Assembly (NCBI GenBank): GCA_052389895.1
Contig: JBQTHM010000007.1
Span: 1 to 56,618, forward strand
DNA from: CAVVXX01 sp052389895
GTDB lineage: Bacteria; Pseudomonadota; Alphaproteobacteria; Micropepsales; Micropepsaceae
Length of the DNA stretch: 56,618 bases
Direction of reading: 5' to 3'
Shown: positions 7,350-15,864 of the stretch, piece by piece
How the letters are laid out: each line of letters starts with the position of its first letter
How positions within the stretch are numbered: position 1 is the first letter of the stretch
The notes under the pieces: model-generated
The model's input: only the letters and a program-made list of their open reading frames with translations
Told to the model about the DNA's origin: nothing
Databases searched by the model: none
Made by a program: the position numbers and the translations under genes

Positions 7350-8354
7350 ATGCACGCGCTCACCCCCGAACTGGCCTCGAAATTCGCGCGCCTGGCGCTC
7401 GGCCACGTCACGCGCGCATTCCCCAACAAGCTCGATCATGTGATGGCCGGGCCGGTGGACGTGCGCGGGCCGAAAAAGCTGCACCCGATTTTTTATGGCA
7501 GTTTCGACTGGCATTCCTGCGTGCACGGCTATTGGCTGTTGGCCCGCCTCGTGCGCCGCTTTCCGGCAGTGGCCGAGGCGAAAGAAATTAGCGCGCTGTT
7601 CGATGCGCAGATCACGCGCGATCATGTGGCGGGCGAGATCACCTATCTGTCGCGGCCCGAGTCGCGCGGCTTCGAGCGGCCCTATGGCTGGGCCTGGGCG
7701 CTGCTGCTGCAGGCCGAGCTGATGCGCCACGACGCGCCCTGGGCCGCGGCATTGCAGCCGCTGGCCGATGCGTTCGCGGAACGCTTCATGGCCTTTCTTC
7801 CTCTTTCCCTCTATCCCGTTCGCGCAGGCACCCATTTCAACACGGCGTTCGCGCTGCTGCTGGCGATGGAATACGCGCGTGCCGCGCGCGACGAAAGGCT
7901 GCTCACGCTGTGCACCGGCAAGGCCAATGCCTGGTACGGCGCCGATTCCGATTGCCAGTGCTGGGAGCCTAGCCAGGACGATTTTCTTTCGCCGGCGCTG
8001 AGTGAGGCCGCCTGCATGCGCGCGGCGCTGGCGCAGGCGGAATTCCGCAAGTGGTTTTCGCGTTTCCTTCCGCGTGCGGCTGAGGGCGAGCCAGCCGTGC
8101 TGTTCATGCCCGCCACGGTCACCGACCGCAGCGACGGCAAGATCGCGCATCTCGACGGCCTCAACTTGAGCCGCGCCTGGTGCTGGCGGCTCGTTCTTGA
8201 AGCACTCGACGCCGGCGATCCGCTACGCCCGCGCGCGCAAGATTCCATTTCGCACCATGTCGAAAGCGCGCTTCCCCATGTCGCGGGCGATTACATGGGC
8301 GAACACTGGCTTGCCACCTTCGCGCTGCTGGCGCTCGATCATTCGTTGCATTAG
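7350..8354 (+). CDS. DUF2891 family protein
   Basis: A 334-residue soluble protein recognised as DUF2891. Conserved segments include HPIFYGSFDWHSCVHGYWLL near residue 48, SRPESRGFERPYGWAW near 105, GTHFNTAF near 162, DCQCWEPSQDDFLSP near 205 and HLDGLNLSRAWCW near 271. The paired His, Trp and Asp residues and the helical pattern suggest an alpha/alpha-barrel fold, as in some sugar- or peptide-processing enzymes, but no activity is established. It follows the DUF979 stop by four bases and completes a DUF969-DUF979-DUF2891 set seen together in other bacteria. No signal peptide is visible, so it should act in the cytoplasm on what the permease delivers. Confidence 0.85.
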   Translation: MHALTPELASKFARLALGHVTRAFPNKLDHVMAGPVDVRGPKKLHPIFYGSFDWHSCVHGYWLLARLVRRFPAVAEAKEISALFDAQITRDHVAGEITYLSRPESRGFERPYGWAWALLLQAELMRHDAPWAAALQPLADAFAERFMAFLPLSLYPVRAGTHFNTAFALLLAMEYARAARDERLLTLCTGKANAWYGADSDCQCWEPSQDDFLSPALSEAACMRAALAQAEFRKWFSRFLPRAAEGEPAVLFMPATVTDRSDGKIAHLDGLNLSRAWCWRLVLEALDAGDPLRPRAQDSISHHVESALPHVAGDYMGEHWLATFALLALDHSLH

Positions 8355-8430
8355 GGCGGCGTGATCAAGCTTTGGGGGGTTGTCGGCTGCGCCTACGCTG
8401 GGGCTGGGGGTGTGGGTGGCGGAAGGTTCC

Positions 8431-8477
8431 TTGACTGGCGAGGGGCTTTGCGGAATCAATAAGAACAAATAGCGAAC
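8431..8477 (+). promoter_or_regulatory. imuA promoter with LexA (SOS) box
   Basis: GAAC at 8463-8466 and GAAC at 8474-8477 are separated by exactly seven bases. On the other strand this is GTTC-N7-GTTC, the alphaproteobacterial LexA site. A perfect-start -35 (TTGACT, 8431-8436) lies upstream, with a weak -10 around 8454-8461, so bound LexA would block initiation. The ATG of imuA is 13 bp downstream. Confidence 0.85.
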
Positions 8478-8490
8478 ATAAGGCGACATA

Positions 8491-9252
8491 ATGACGGCGG
8501 CAGAGGCACTTAGGTATGCCCTGCCGGGGCCCCTTTCTCCCCCGGCGGCAAGGCTTGCCCTGGGCGTGCCCTTGCTCGATGAGGCGCTGGGCGGCGGGCT
8601 CGAACGCGCGCGCCTGCACGAGCTTTCGTCCGCCCATCTGTGGGATGCGGGCGCGACCGGCGGGTTTGCGCTCGCGCTCGCCATTCTTTCCCGCGCGCCG
8701 CATCAGCACGTGGTCTGGGTGCAGCAGGATTTCGCCGGCGCCGAGCTCGCCCAGCCTTACGGATTGGGCGCGGAATTTTTCGGGCTGCCTCAATCGCATC
8801 TTCTCTTCGTGCGCGCCGCGCATGCGCGCGATGTGCTGTGGGCGATGGAGGAATGCCTGCGTGCGCAGGCCATCGCCGCCGCCATCGGCGAACTGTGCGA
8901 AGAGGGAAAAGCGGCCGATCTCACCGCCACACGAAGGCTTTCGCTTGCCGCGCAACAGGGCGGCGGCCTTGCGCTCCTTTTGCGCCAGCGCGTTTCGCCG
9001 GCGCCGGCCGCGGCTTCCACGCGCTGGCGCGTCGCCGCGGCCGCGGGCGCGGGCGACGGGTTTGGCGGATTGGGGCGCGTGAGTTTCGCGCTTTCCCTGC
9101 TCAAGAACAGGCGGGGGCCTTTGGGCCAATGGGTTTTGCAGTGGGACCACGATGCAGGGAAATTCACGCAATCTTCCGCAGCGCTTTCTCGCGGTGTGGC
9201 TGCGGCGCCTGTCCACCGACCGGCTCAGACGGACCTGCGCCAAGCCGTCTGA
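8491..9252 (+). CDS. imuA: ImuA, RecA-like component of the SOS mutasome
   Basis: This 253-residue protein resembles ImuA: a RecA/SulA-like core without a working Walker A loop. Recognisable parts are LALGVPLLDEALGGGLERARLHEL near residue 21, GFALALAILSRA near 53, VVWVQQDF near 71 and WRVAAAAGAGDGFGG near 174. ImuA works with ImuB and the DnaE2 polymerase in damage-induced mutagenesis, bridging the polymerase to RecA or DNA. It is the first gene of an imuA-imuB-dnaE2 operon and has an SOS box directly upstream. Its 3' end overlaps imuB by about 100 bp in another frame, a long overlap, so the imuB start may lie slightly further in. Confidence 0.88.
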   Translation: MTAAEALRYALPGPLSPPAARLALGVPLLDEALGGGLERARLHELSSAHLWDAGATGGFALALAILSRAPHQHVVWVQQDFAGAELAQPYGLGAEFFGLPQSHLLFVRAAHARDVLWAMEECLRAQAIAAAIGELCEEGKAADLTATRRLSLAAQQGGGLALLLRQRVSPAPAAASTRWRVAAAAGAGDGFGGLGRVSFALSLLKNRRGPLGQWVLQWDHDAGKFTQSSAALSRGVAAAPVHRPAQTDLRQAV

Positions 9253-10693
9253 CGGCCCGCTGGCGATCGTGGGGGCGGACGGCAATGCACGCCGCATTGT
9301 TGCGCTCGATGACAAAGCGGCGCGCCTTGGCCTCCATGTGAGTCAGGCCTTCGCCGATGCTTGCGCGATTTGTCCGCAGCTCGACTGGGCGGAAGCGGAA
9401 CCGCAGGAAGACGCGCGCCTGCTTTCCCATGTCGTTGCCTGGTGCGAGCGTTACACGCCTTTGGCCGCGCCCATGCCACCCGGCAGCTTTGTTCTCGACA
9501 TCACGGGGGCGGCGCACCTCTTCGGCGGCGAAAAGGCGCTCTGCCGCGATGTGCTGACGCGGCTTGCCAGACAGGGCTTTCATGGGCGCAGCGGTTTGGC
9601 CGATACGGTGGGCTGCGCCTGGGCGGTCGCCCATTACGGCAAGGCCGTCATTGTACCCTGCGGCGGAACGCGCGAGGCGCTGCTTTCCTTGCCGGTGGCG
9701 GCGCTGCGCATTCCTTCCGAAACCGTGGCGGGGCTTGCGCAGGTGGGCCTGCGCAAGATTTCCGATATCGCCGCTCGCCCGCGCGCGCCTTTGACCGCGC
9801 GCTTCGGCGAGGAGCTGCTGCGCCGCCTCGATCAGGCTTTGGGCCGCGAGGACGAGCCCATCACGCCGCAATCGGCGCCCCCCTGTTACAGCGTGGAGCA
9901 GGACTTCGCCGAACCGCTGGTCCGCGACGAGGATCTTCTTTCCGTTTTGGACGCGCTTGTTCAGCGCCTGTGCAAGCTGATGGAAGAGCGCGGCAAGGGC
10001 GCGCGCCGCCTATCGGCCGTTTTCTTCGGCGTGGACGGCGCGCTGCGCCGGCTCGAGCTCGGCACCAGCGCCCCCTTGCGCGATCCCTTCCGCCTTGCGC
10101 GGCTCTTTGCCGACAAGTTTGCGCTCGCCCAATGGCCAGAGAACGCATTCGGCTTCGACCGCGCACGCCTTTCCGCCCTCGAAGTGCAGGACTTCGCCCA
10201 TGCCCAGGGCGATTTTGAATCGTCGGCCGACGCACGCGCGCTCAGCCATCTGCTCGACCGTTTGTCCGCGCGCTTCGGACGCACGCGTGTGCTTTCCTTC
10301 ATTTCGCAGGACACGCACATTCCCGAATTCGCCAGTATCGCAATCCCCGCAGGCGACAGGGCGTCGTTTGCGCCCGCGCCCGAAATGCAGGACACGCTGG
10401 TGCCGCCCAGGCCGTTGCGCCTGTTCGCCAAGCCCGAATCCATCGAGGCCATCGCCGAAATTCCCGACGGTCCCCCTGTGCGCTTCCGCTGGCGCCGCGT
10501 TTTGCACCGGGTGACGAACGCCGAAGGGCCGGAGCGCATCGCCATGCCCTGGTGGCGGGACGAGGCGGGCCGCGCGCTCACCCGCGATTATTTCCGCATC
10601 GAATGCGATGGCGGCGCGCGGCTGTGGCTCTATCGCGAAGGGCTGTATGGCGAGGGCGCGCCGCGCTGGTTCCTGCACGGATTGCTGCCATGA
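9152..10693 (+). CDS. imuB: ImuB, catalytically inactive Y-family polymerase homologue
   Basis: A 513-residue ImuB. The N-terminus (RFLAVWLRRLSTDRLRR) and the region FVLDITGAAHLFGGEKAL align with the palm of Y-family polymerases. The paired acidic Asp-Glu of active enzymes (usual SIDE-type motif) is replaced here by LDITGAAHLF, which fits the known lack of polymerase activity. ImuB is the hub that binds the beta clamp and recruits ImuA and DnaE2. A helix-hairpin-helix-like part follows near residue 190 (VGLRKISDIAARPRAPLTARFGEELLRRLDQALGR), then a little-finger domain. The stop overlaps dnaE2 as ATGA. The start at 9152 gives a 101-bp overlap with imuA and is the least certain part. Confidence 0.88.
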   Translation: MQGNSRNLPQRFLAVWLRRLSTDRLRRTCAKPSDGPLAIVGADGNARRIVALDDKAARLGLHVSQAFADACAICPQLDWAEAEPQEDARLLSHVVAWCERYTPLAAPMPPGSFVLDITGAAHLFGGEKALCRDVLTRLARQGFHGRSGLADTVGCAWAVAHYGKAVIVPCGGTREALLSLPVAALRIPSETVAGLAQVGLRKISDIAARPRAPLTARFGEELLRRLDQALGREDEPITPQSAPPCYSVEQDFAEPLVRDEDLLSVLDALVQRLCKLMEERGKGARRLSAVFFGVDGALRRLELGTSAPLRDPFRLARLFADKFALAQWPENAFGFDRARLSALEVQDFAHAQGDFESSADARALSHLLDRLSARFGRTRVLSFISQDTHIPEFASIAIPAGDRASFAPAPEMQDTLVPPRPLRLFAKPESIEAIAEIPDGPPVRFRWRRVLHRVTNAEGPERIAMPWWRDEAGRALTRDYFRIECDGGARLWLYREGLYGEGAPRWFLHGLLP

Positions 10694-13600
10694 GCTATGC
10701 AGAGCTCGGCGTTACCAGCAACTTCTCCTTCCTGCGCGGCGGCTCGCATCCCGAGGAGTTGATCGCCGAGGCGCATGCGCTCGGGCTTGCTGCCATCGGC
10801 ATCGCCGACCGCAACACGGTGGTGGGGCTGGTGCGCGCCCATGCCAAGGCGAAGGAAGAGGGCATGCGGTTTCTTCCCGGCGCCCGGCTCGCCTTCGCCG
10901 ACGGCACGCCGGACATTCTGGCCTATCCGCGTTCGCTTTCCGGCTGGTCGACCCTCACGCGGCTGCTCACGCTGGGCAAGCGGCGGGCCGAAAAGGGCGA
11001 CTGCAAGCTGTTGTTGCCCGATCTTCTGGCGCATGCGGGCGGGCTCAACCTCATCGCCGTTCCTGCCCGCGTTGCCCGCAAAAAACTTGTTTCGCTCATC
11101 CGTGACGTGAAGGCGGCGGCGCCCGTGTGGCTCGCGGCCTCTCATTTATATAGGGGCGACGATGCCCGGCGCATGGCGCGGCTGGCGGCAATCGCACGGG
11201 AAGCGGGCGCACCCCTTATCGCCACCAACGATGTGCTGTATCACGCAGCCGAGCGCCGCCCGTTGCAGGATGTGCTCACCTGCATCCGCGAGCACACCAC
11301 GCTGGAGAAAGCGGGCCGCCTGCTCGCCCCCAATGCCGAACGCCATCTGAAGCCGGAAAGCGAGATGCTGCGGCTGTTCCGCGCTTACCCCGAAGGGTTG
11401 CGCGAAGCCATGCGCTTTGCCGGGCAGTGTTCCTTTTCGCTGGATGAGCTGAAGCCGTCATACCCGCTGGAAACGCGCGCGGGCTTCGCCACTCCTATGG
11501 ACGCGCTTATCGTCTTTGCCGAGGAAGGTGCGAACCGGCGTTACCCCGGCGGCATTCCCGCCAAAATCCGCAAGAATATGGATCACGAGCTTGCCCTCGT
11601 CGCGCAGCTCAATTACGCACCCTATTTCCTCACCGTGCACGACATCGTCTGCTTTGCGCGTTCGCAGGGCATTCTCTGCCAGGGCCGCGGCTCGGCCGCC
11701 AATTCCACGCTCTGTTATTGCCTCGGCATCACCGAGGTGGATCCGCTGCGCAGCGATTTGCTGTTCGAACGATTCATTTCGGCCGAGCGCAACGAGCCGC
11801 CCGACATCGACGTGGATTTCGAGCACGAGCGGCGCGAGGAAGTGATCCAGTACGTCTATCGCAAATACAGCCGCGAGCGGGCGGCGCTTACCGCCACCAC
11901 CATCTGCTATCGCGGGCGCAGCGCCATCCGCGACGTGGGCAAGGTGTTCGGGCTCTCCGAGGACATGATTTCCCGGCTCGCACGCACGTTGTGGGGCTGG
12001 ACGTCCACCGGCGTGGAGAAAAAACACGTCGAGCGGCTTGGCTTCGATCCGGAAGACCCCACGCTTGCGCGCGCGCTGGCACTCGCCGACGAGCTGATCG
12101 ATTTTCCCCGCCACCTGTCCCAGCATGTGGGCGGCTTCGTCATCACCGAAGGGCGGCTGGACGACGTCGTGCCCATCGAAAACGCGGCGATGGAAGAGCG
12201 CACCGTCATCGAATGGAACAAAGACGACATCGAGGAACTGGGAATCCTGAAAGTCGATTTGCTCGGCCTTGGCATGCTTTCCTGTATCCGCCGCGCTTTC
12301 GATCTGATGCGCGCGCATTACGGGTTTGCGCTGACGCTCGCCACCATTCCGGCCGAAGAAGAAGCGGTGTACCGCATGCTGGGCCGCGCGGATTCGGTGG
12401 GCGTGTTCCAGGTGGAAAGCCGGGCGCAGATGTCGATGCTGCCGCGCCTCAAGCCGAAGGAGTTCTATGATCTCGTCATCGAAGTGGCGATCGTGCGCCC
12501 CGGCCCCATCCAGGGCGACATGGTGCATCCTTATTTGCGCAGGCGTCAGGGCATCGAGCAGGTAACGTATCCCTCGCCGTCGCCCGAGCATGGGCCTGCG
12601 GACGAGCTGGAGCAGGTGCTGAAGAAAACGCTGGGCGTGCCGCTGTTCCAGGAACAGGCGATGAAAGTGGCGATCGTGGCGGCGGGCTTTGCGCCGGCCG
12701 AAGCCGACAAGTTGCGCCGTGCCATGGCCACTTTCCGCCGCGTGGGCACCATTCAGACCTTCCGCCGGAAATTCGTGGACAACATGACAAGGCGCGGTTA
12801 TCCGCGCGCATTCGCGGAAGCGAGCTTTCACCAGATCGAGGGCTTCGGCGAATACGGCTTTCCCGAAAGCCACGCGGCGAGCTTTGCGCTTCTCGTCTAT
12901 GCCTCGTCCTGGCTCAAATGCCATTACCCGGACGTGTTCGCCGCCGCGCTGCTCAACAGCCAGCCCATGGGTTTCTATGCGCCGGCGCAGATCGTGCGCG
13001 ATGCGCAGGAGCACGGCGTGGAAGTGCGCGCGGCCGACATCAATTTTTCCGGTTGGGACAACCGGCTGGAGGAAGCGCGGCCAGCGCGCGCACATCTGCA
13101 CCCGCGCCATGCCGATATGAAGCACGACCTCCGCTCCGCCCATGCCGTGCGTTTGGGCTTGCGGCAAATTTCGGGCTTCCGGGAAGCGGACACCCGCCTC
13201 ATTGAAGAGGTGAGGGGAAAGGGTTTCGTTTCGCTGCGCGATTTCTGGCTACGCACGGGGCTGGAACCGCCGGTGCTGCGCCGCCTGGCCGAAGCCGACG
13301 CATTCAACTCGCTGGGCCTCAACCGGCGCCAGGCGCTGTGGGCGCGGCGCGCGCTCCGCCGCACACCCGACAAGGACGATGCGCCGTTACTGTCGCGTGC
13401 ACAGTTGACCGATGCCGAACCGGATGCCGCGCTTCCCCGAATGGCGGCGGGGCAGGAGGTGGTCGAGGATTACCGCCACATGCAGCTTTCGTTGAAGGCG
13501 CATCCCGCGCTCTTCCTGCGTCCGCAGCTCGCCCAAGAAAACATCCTGCGTGCGGAAGAACTGGCCGCAATTCCAAACGGAAGGCACGTGCAGGTGGCCG

Positions 13601-13914
13601 GGCTTGTGCTTGTACGTCAGCGCCCGGGAACTTCGCAAACCATTTTCATGACGCTGGAGGATGAGACCGGCGCTTCAAACATCATCGTCTGGCCGCGCGT
13701 GTACGAAAAGTTCCGCACCGTGGTGATGAGCGGCCGTTTCGTATGCGTGTCGGGAACATTGCAGTGCGAATCCGGCGTCATTCACGTCGTGGCGGAACAG
13801 CTGACCGATCTGACATCCTGGCTGCGTCAGCTTTTCGAGTCCGATGCATCCAGTGCGCACGGAACTTCAGCACGTATCGCAGAGGCGATTCCCGAAGGAC
13901 GGAACTTTCGCTAA
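10690..13914 (+). CDS. dnaE2: Error-prone DNA polymerase DnaE2
   Basis: A 1074-residue C-family polymerase, close to the usual DnaE2 length. The PHP domain is N-terminal (YAELGVTSNFSFLRGGSHPEEL). The palm catalytic motif PDIDVDF sits at residues 371-377, preceded by CQGRGSAANS near 330, and a C-terminal OB fold starts near residue 960 (RHVQVAGLVLVRQRPGTS). DnaE2 copies past DNA lesions with low fidelity and needs ImuA and ImuB. The start is fixed by the ATGA overlap with imuB and by MSYAELGVTSNFSFL, the standard DnaE2 N-terminus. SOS control comes from the promoter before imuA. The following 171 bp to the next gene hold no gene. Confidence 0.96.
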   Translation: MSYAELGVTSNFSFLRGGSHPEELIAEAHALGLAAIGIADRNTVVGLVRAHAKAKEEGMRFLPGARLAFADGTPDILAYPRSLSGWSTLTRLLTLGKRRAEKGDCKLLLPDLLAHAGGLNLIAVPARVARKKLVSLIRDVKAAAPVWLAASHLYRGDDARRMARLAAIAREAGAPLIATNDVLYHAAERRPLQDVLTCIREHTTLEKAGRLLAPNAERHLKPESEMLRLFRAYPEGLREAMRFAGQCSFSLDELKPSYPLETRAGFATPMDALIVFAEEGANRRYPGGIPAKIRKNMDHELALVAQLNYAPYFLTVHDIVCFARSQGILCQGRGSAANSTLCYCLGITEVDPLRSDLLFERFISAERNEPPDIDVDFEHERREEVIQYVYRKYSRERAALTATTICYRGRSAIRDVGKVFGLSEDMISRLARTLWGWTSTGVEKKHVERLGFDPEDPTLARALALADELIDFPRHLSQHVGGFVITEGRLDDVVPIENAAMEERTVIEWNKDDIEELGILKVDLLGLGMLSCIRRAFDLMRAHYGFALTLATIPAEEEAVYRMLGRADSVGVFQVESRAQMSMLPRLKPKEFYDLVIEVAIVRPGPIQGDMVHPYLRRRQGIEQVTYPSPSPEHGPADELEQVLKKTLGVPLFQEQAMKVAIVAAGFAPAEADKLRRAMATFRRVGTIQTFRRKFVDNMTRRGYPRAFAEASFHQIEGFGEYGFPESHAASFALLVYASSWLKCHYPDVFAAALLNSQPMGFYAPAQIVRDAQEHGVEVRAADINFSGWDNRLEEARPARAHLHPRHADMKHDLRSAHAVRLGLRQISGFREADTRLIEEVRGKGFVSLRDFWLRTGLEPPVLRRLAEADAFNSLGLNRRQALWARRALRRTPDKDDAPLLSRAQLTDAEPDAALPRMAAGQEVVEDYRHMQLSLKAHPALFLRPQLAQENILRAEELAAIPNGRHVQVAGLVLVRQRPGTSQTIFMTLEDETGASNIIVWPRVYEKFRTVVMSGRFVCVSGTLQCESGVIHVVAEQLTDLTSWLRQLFESDASSAHGTSARIAEAIPEGRNFR

Positions 13915-14085
13915 GCACCTTCTCTTTCACGTTTTTCGCAAACGTATGCACGCGCATGCGTCACCCAAGCGCAGACGCGACTGCCGTCCACATCCGGAAC
14001 CCTTGATGCACGCCGCACGTTCACGCGCACGACCCGCTCCCCAGAGTCGGGGGCAGCAAGAGCAAGAAAGAAGGAGTAACGCGCA

Positions 14086-14661
14086 ATGACGCTGAAGTCC
14101 CTATTAGGCGGTGCGGCTATCGCAGCACTCGCCTTTGCCGCCAGCGCCCCCGTGGCAGCGGCCGATATCAAGAGCACGACACAAACCGAAACCAGCACGC
14201 AGACCGGCGCCGCAACCGGTGCGACCACCGGAACAGTGACAGGCACCACCGGTGCAACAACCGGCGCCGGCAGCGTTTCCGGCTCGGCGACCGGTTCCGC
14301 CGGCGCATCGACCGACACCTCCGGTGTTCAGACCACAACGGGTGCCGGAGCTACGACAGACACCGCAGGCGAGCGCGGCAAGAGCGGCGCAAGCGCGGGT
14401 GTCTCGCTCACCACCGTCGCGAACCCGGAGCAGACCCTTGCCAATGCGACCGTGCAGGACAAGTCCGGCGCGGCCGTTGGCCAGGTGAAGCAGGTCGTCC
14501 TGAGCAAGAACGGCAAGCCCACCGAGGTCTACATCCAGGTCGAAGGCAAGGTGGTCATGGTCAAGGCGGCGCAGTTGAAATTCCACAAGGACACAAACGT
14601 CGTAATGACCACTATGACGAAGGCAGAAATCGAGGCACTGCCCCAGGCAACGGGCATCTGA
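14086..14661 (+). CDS. Secreted Thr/Gly/Ala-rich protein with PRC-barrel-like C-terminus
   Basis: A 191-residue exported protein. The signal peptide (MTLKSLLGGAAIAALAFAAS-APVAAA) is followed by a low-complexity Thr/Gly/Ala/Ser linker from about 28 to 105. A compact C-terminal domain (residues 108-185) reads TLANATVQDKSGAAVGQVKQVVLSKN then EVYIQVEGKVVMVKAAQL, the alternating beta pattern of PRC-barrel or YrrD-type domains. Such proteins are common in alphaproteobacterial envelopes, but their role is unknown. A good ribosome-binding site (AAGGAG) precedes the ATG, and a strong terminator follows at 14686-14722, so it is monocistronic. Confidence 0.7.
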   Translation: MTLKSLLGGAAIAALAFAASAPVAAADIKSTTQTETSTQTGAATGATTGTVTGTTGATTGAGSVSGSATGSAGASTDTSGVQTTTGAGATTDTAGERGKSGASAGVSLTTVANPEQTLANATVQDKSGAAVGQVKQVVLSKNGKPTEVYIQVEGKVVMVKAAQLKFHKDTNVVMTTMTKAEIEALPQATGI

Positions 14662-14685
14662 GCCGGAATATTTCCTGAGGCTGTC

Positions 14686-14722
14686 CGCCCGGGCCGGCCC
14701 AATCCGGCCCGGGCGAATTTTT
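14686..14722 (+). terminator. Strong intrinsic terminator
   Basis: A perfect 12-bp stem (CGCCCGGGCCGG against CCGGCCCGGGCG) with loop CCCAAT is followed directly by AATTTTT. It closes the PRC-barrel-like gene and separates it from the FMN reductase gene. Confidence 0.92.
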
Positions 14723-14762
14723 GGTAGTTTAGTCGCGCAAATTCGTTTCCCGGAGAATCGGT

Positions 14763-15326
14763 ATGGCGGACGGAACGCTAAGCGTGCTTGGCATCTGCGG
14801 CAGCCTGCGCAAAGGCTCGTTCAACCGCATGGCGCTCAATGCCGCCATCGAAGCCGCACCGGACGGCATGAAAATCATGCCCTTTGAAGGGCTGGGCGAA
14901 ATTCCGCCCTACAACGAAGACGTCAAGGAAAAAGGCTTTCCGCCCATCGTTGAAAAACTGCGCGAGCAAATCCGCGGTTCCGATGCCGTTTTATTCGTCA
15001 CGCCGGAATACAACTATTCCGTTCCCGGCGTGCTGAAGAACGCCTTCGACTGGGCATCGCGCCCGCCCGACCAGCCGTTTAACGGCAAGCCGGTCGGCAT
15101 CATGGGCGCCAGCCCCGGCGCCATCGGAACGGCGCGCGCGCAGTACAATCTGCGGCAAAGCTGCGTTTTTGTAAACGCCTTCGCGCTCAACCGGCCCGAA
15201 GTGATGATCGCCCGCGCCCAGGACAAGTTCGACAAGGAAGGGCGCTTGACCGATGCCGCCACGCGCGAGCACATCGCCAAATTTCTCGGCGCCCTCGTCG
15301 AATGGGTGCGACTGCTGAAGAAATAG
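14763..15326 (+). CDS. NAD(P)H-dependent FMN reductase family protein
   Basis: A 187-residue flavodoxin-fold reductase of the NADPH-dependent FMN reductase family (chromate or quinone reductase type such as ChrR). FMN phosphate-binding sequence GICGSLRKGSFNRMAL sits at residues 10-25. The isoalloxazine-side motif FVTPEYNYSVPGVLKNAFDW follows near 78, and GIMGASPGAIGTARAQ near 117. Family members reduce quinones, chromate or other electrophiles at the expense of NAD(P)H in the cytoplasm. A GGAGAA ribosome-binding site lies just before the ATG. The stop is one base away from the convergent VOC gene stop. Its neighbours (exported VOC protein, MarR regulator, SodC) suggest a redox or electrophile-response setting. 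Confidence 0.92.
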   Translation: MADGTLSVLGICGSLRKGSFNRMALNAAIEAAPDGMKIMPFEGLGEIPPYNEDVKEKGFPPIVEKLREQIRGSDAVLFVTPEYNYSVPGVLKNAFDWASRPPDQPFNGKPVGIMGASPGAIGTARAQYNLRQSCVFVNAFALNRPEVMIARAQDKFDKEGRLTDAATREHIAKFLGALVEWVRLLKK

Positions 15327-15327
15327 G

Positions 15328-15804
15328 CTATTTGCGCGGCACCATTCCCATCAGCGCAAGTGCATTGCCGTCGGGATCGCGAAAATCGCGCAGCTTGAGT
15401 TCGTGCGTGTCGGTACGCTGGACGACTTCGGTTCGCGGCCCGAATTTCACCCCGCGCTTTTCAAGTGCGGGAATGATCTCGTCGATGTCGGGCGCGTCGA
15501 AATAGACGACGGCGCCGCCTGGCCGTTCCCCTTCGTTGCGGATCTGGCCGATCAAGAGGCGCTGCCCGCCCATATCGAAAAAAGCCATGCCGTTAGTCTC
15601 AAACAGGAAGGTCATACCCAGCGTGTCGCGGTAGAATTGAATGGCGCGAGGCAGGTCGCGCGTGAACAGGGCAATCTGCACGAACTTGCGTCCCTTGAGG
15701 CTTTCGACGGTCATGGAAAAGTCTCCTGCCCGGGAGGGTGCGGCCAGAAGCATCAGCACCGCAATGGCGGCGAGCACGCCGGGAGCACGCGCGGGCCTCT
15801 TCAT
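15328..15804 (-). CDS. Exported VOC (glyoxalase-like) protein
   Basis: A 158-residue protein with an N-terminal signal peptide (APGVLAAIAVLMLLAAPSRAG) ahead of one VOC domain from about residue 38 to 155 (FVQIALFTRDLPRAIQFYRDTLGMTF; LKLRDFRDPDGNALALMG). VOC proteins bind a metal and handle small electrophiles or act as resistance proteins. Here the usual first His ligand appears as Gln in FVQIAL, so a standard glyoxalase site is doubtful. Most VOC proteins are cytoplasmic. An internal Met at residue 31 (MTVESLKG) could start a cytoplasmic form. The gene is divergent from the marR gene and shares its palindromic operator region. Confidence 0.8.
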   Translation of the reverse strand: MKRPARAPGVLAAIAVLMLLAAPSRAGDFSMTVESLKGRKFVQIALFTRDLPRAIQFYRDTLGMTFLFETNGMAFFDMGGQRLLIGQIRNEGERPGGAVVYFDAPDIDEIIPALEKRGVKFGPRTEVVQRTDTHELKLRDFRDPDGNALALMGMVPRK

Positions 15805-15843
15805 CTATGCCTCCTTTGCGGGCTAGTCTGGCTCGGATAATTA

Positions 15844-15858
15844 GTTAGCTAAGCTAAC
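15844..15858. promoter_or_regulatory. Palindromic MarR-type operator between VOC and marR genes
   Basis: GTTAGC-TAA-GCTAAC is a perfect six-base inverted repeat with a TAA centre. It lies in the 60-bp divergent gap, seven bp before the marR ATG. Its size and position fit a MarR dimer site that controls both directions. Confidence 0.72.
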
Positions 15859-15864
15859 GAAACT

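Noticed and set aside
13942..13961. Hairpin after dnaE2 (ACGTATGC/GCATGCGT)
   Set aside because: The stem is short with a wobble pair and no T-run follows; too weak to call a terminator.
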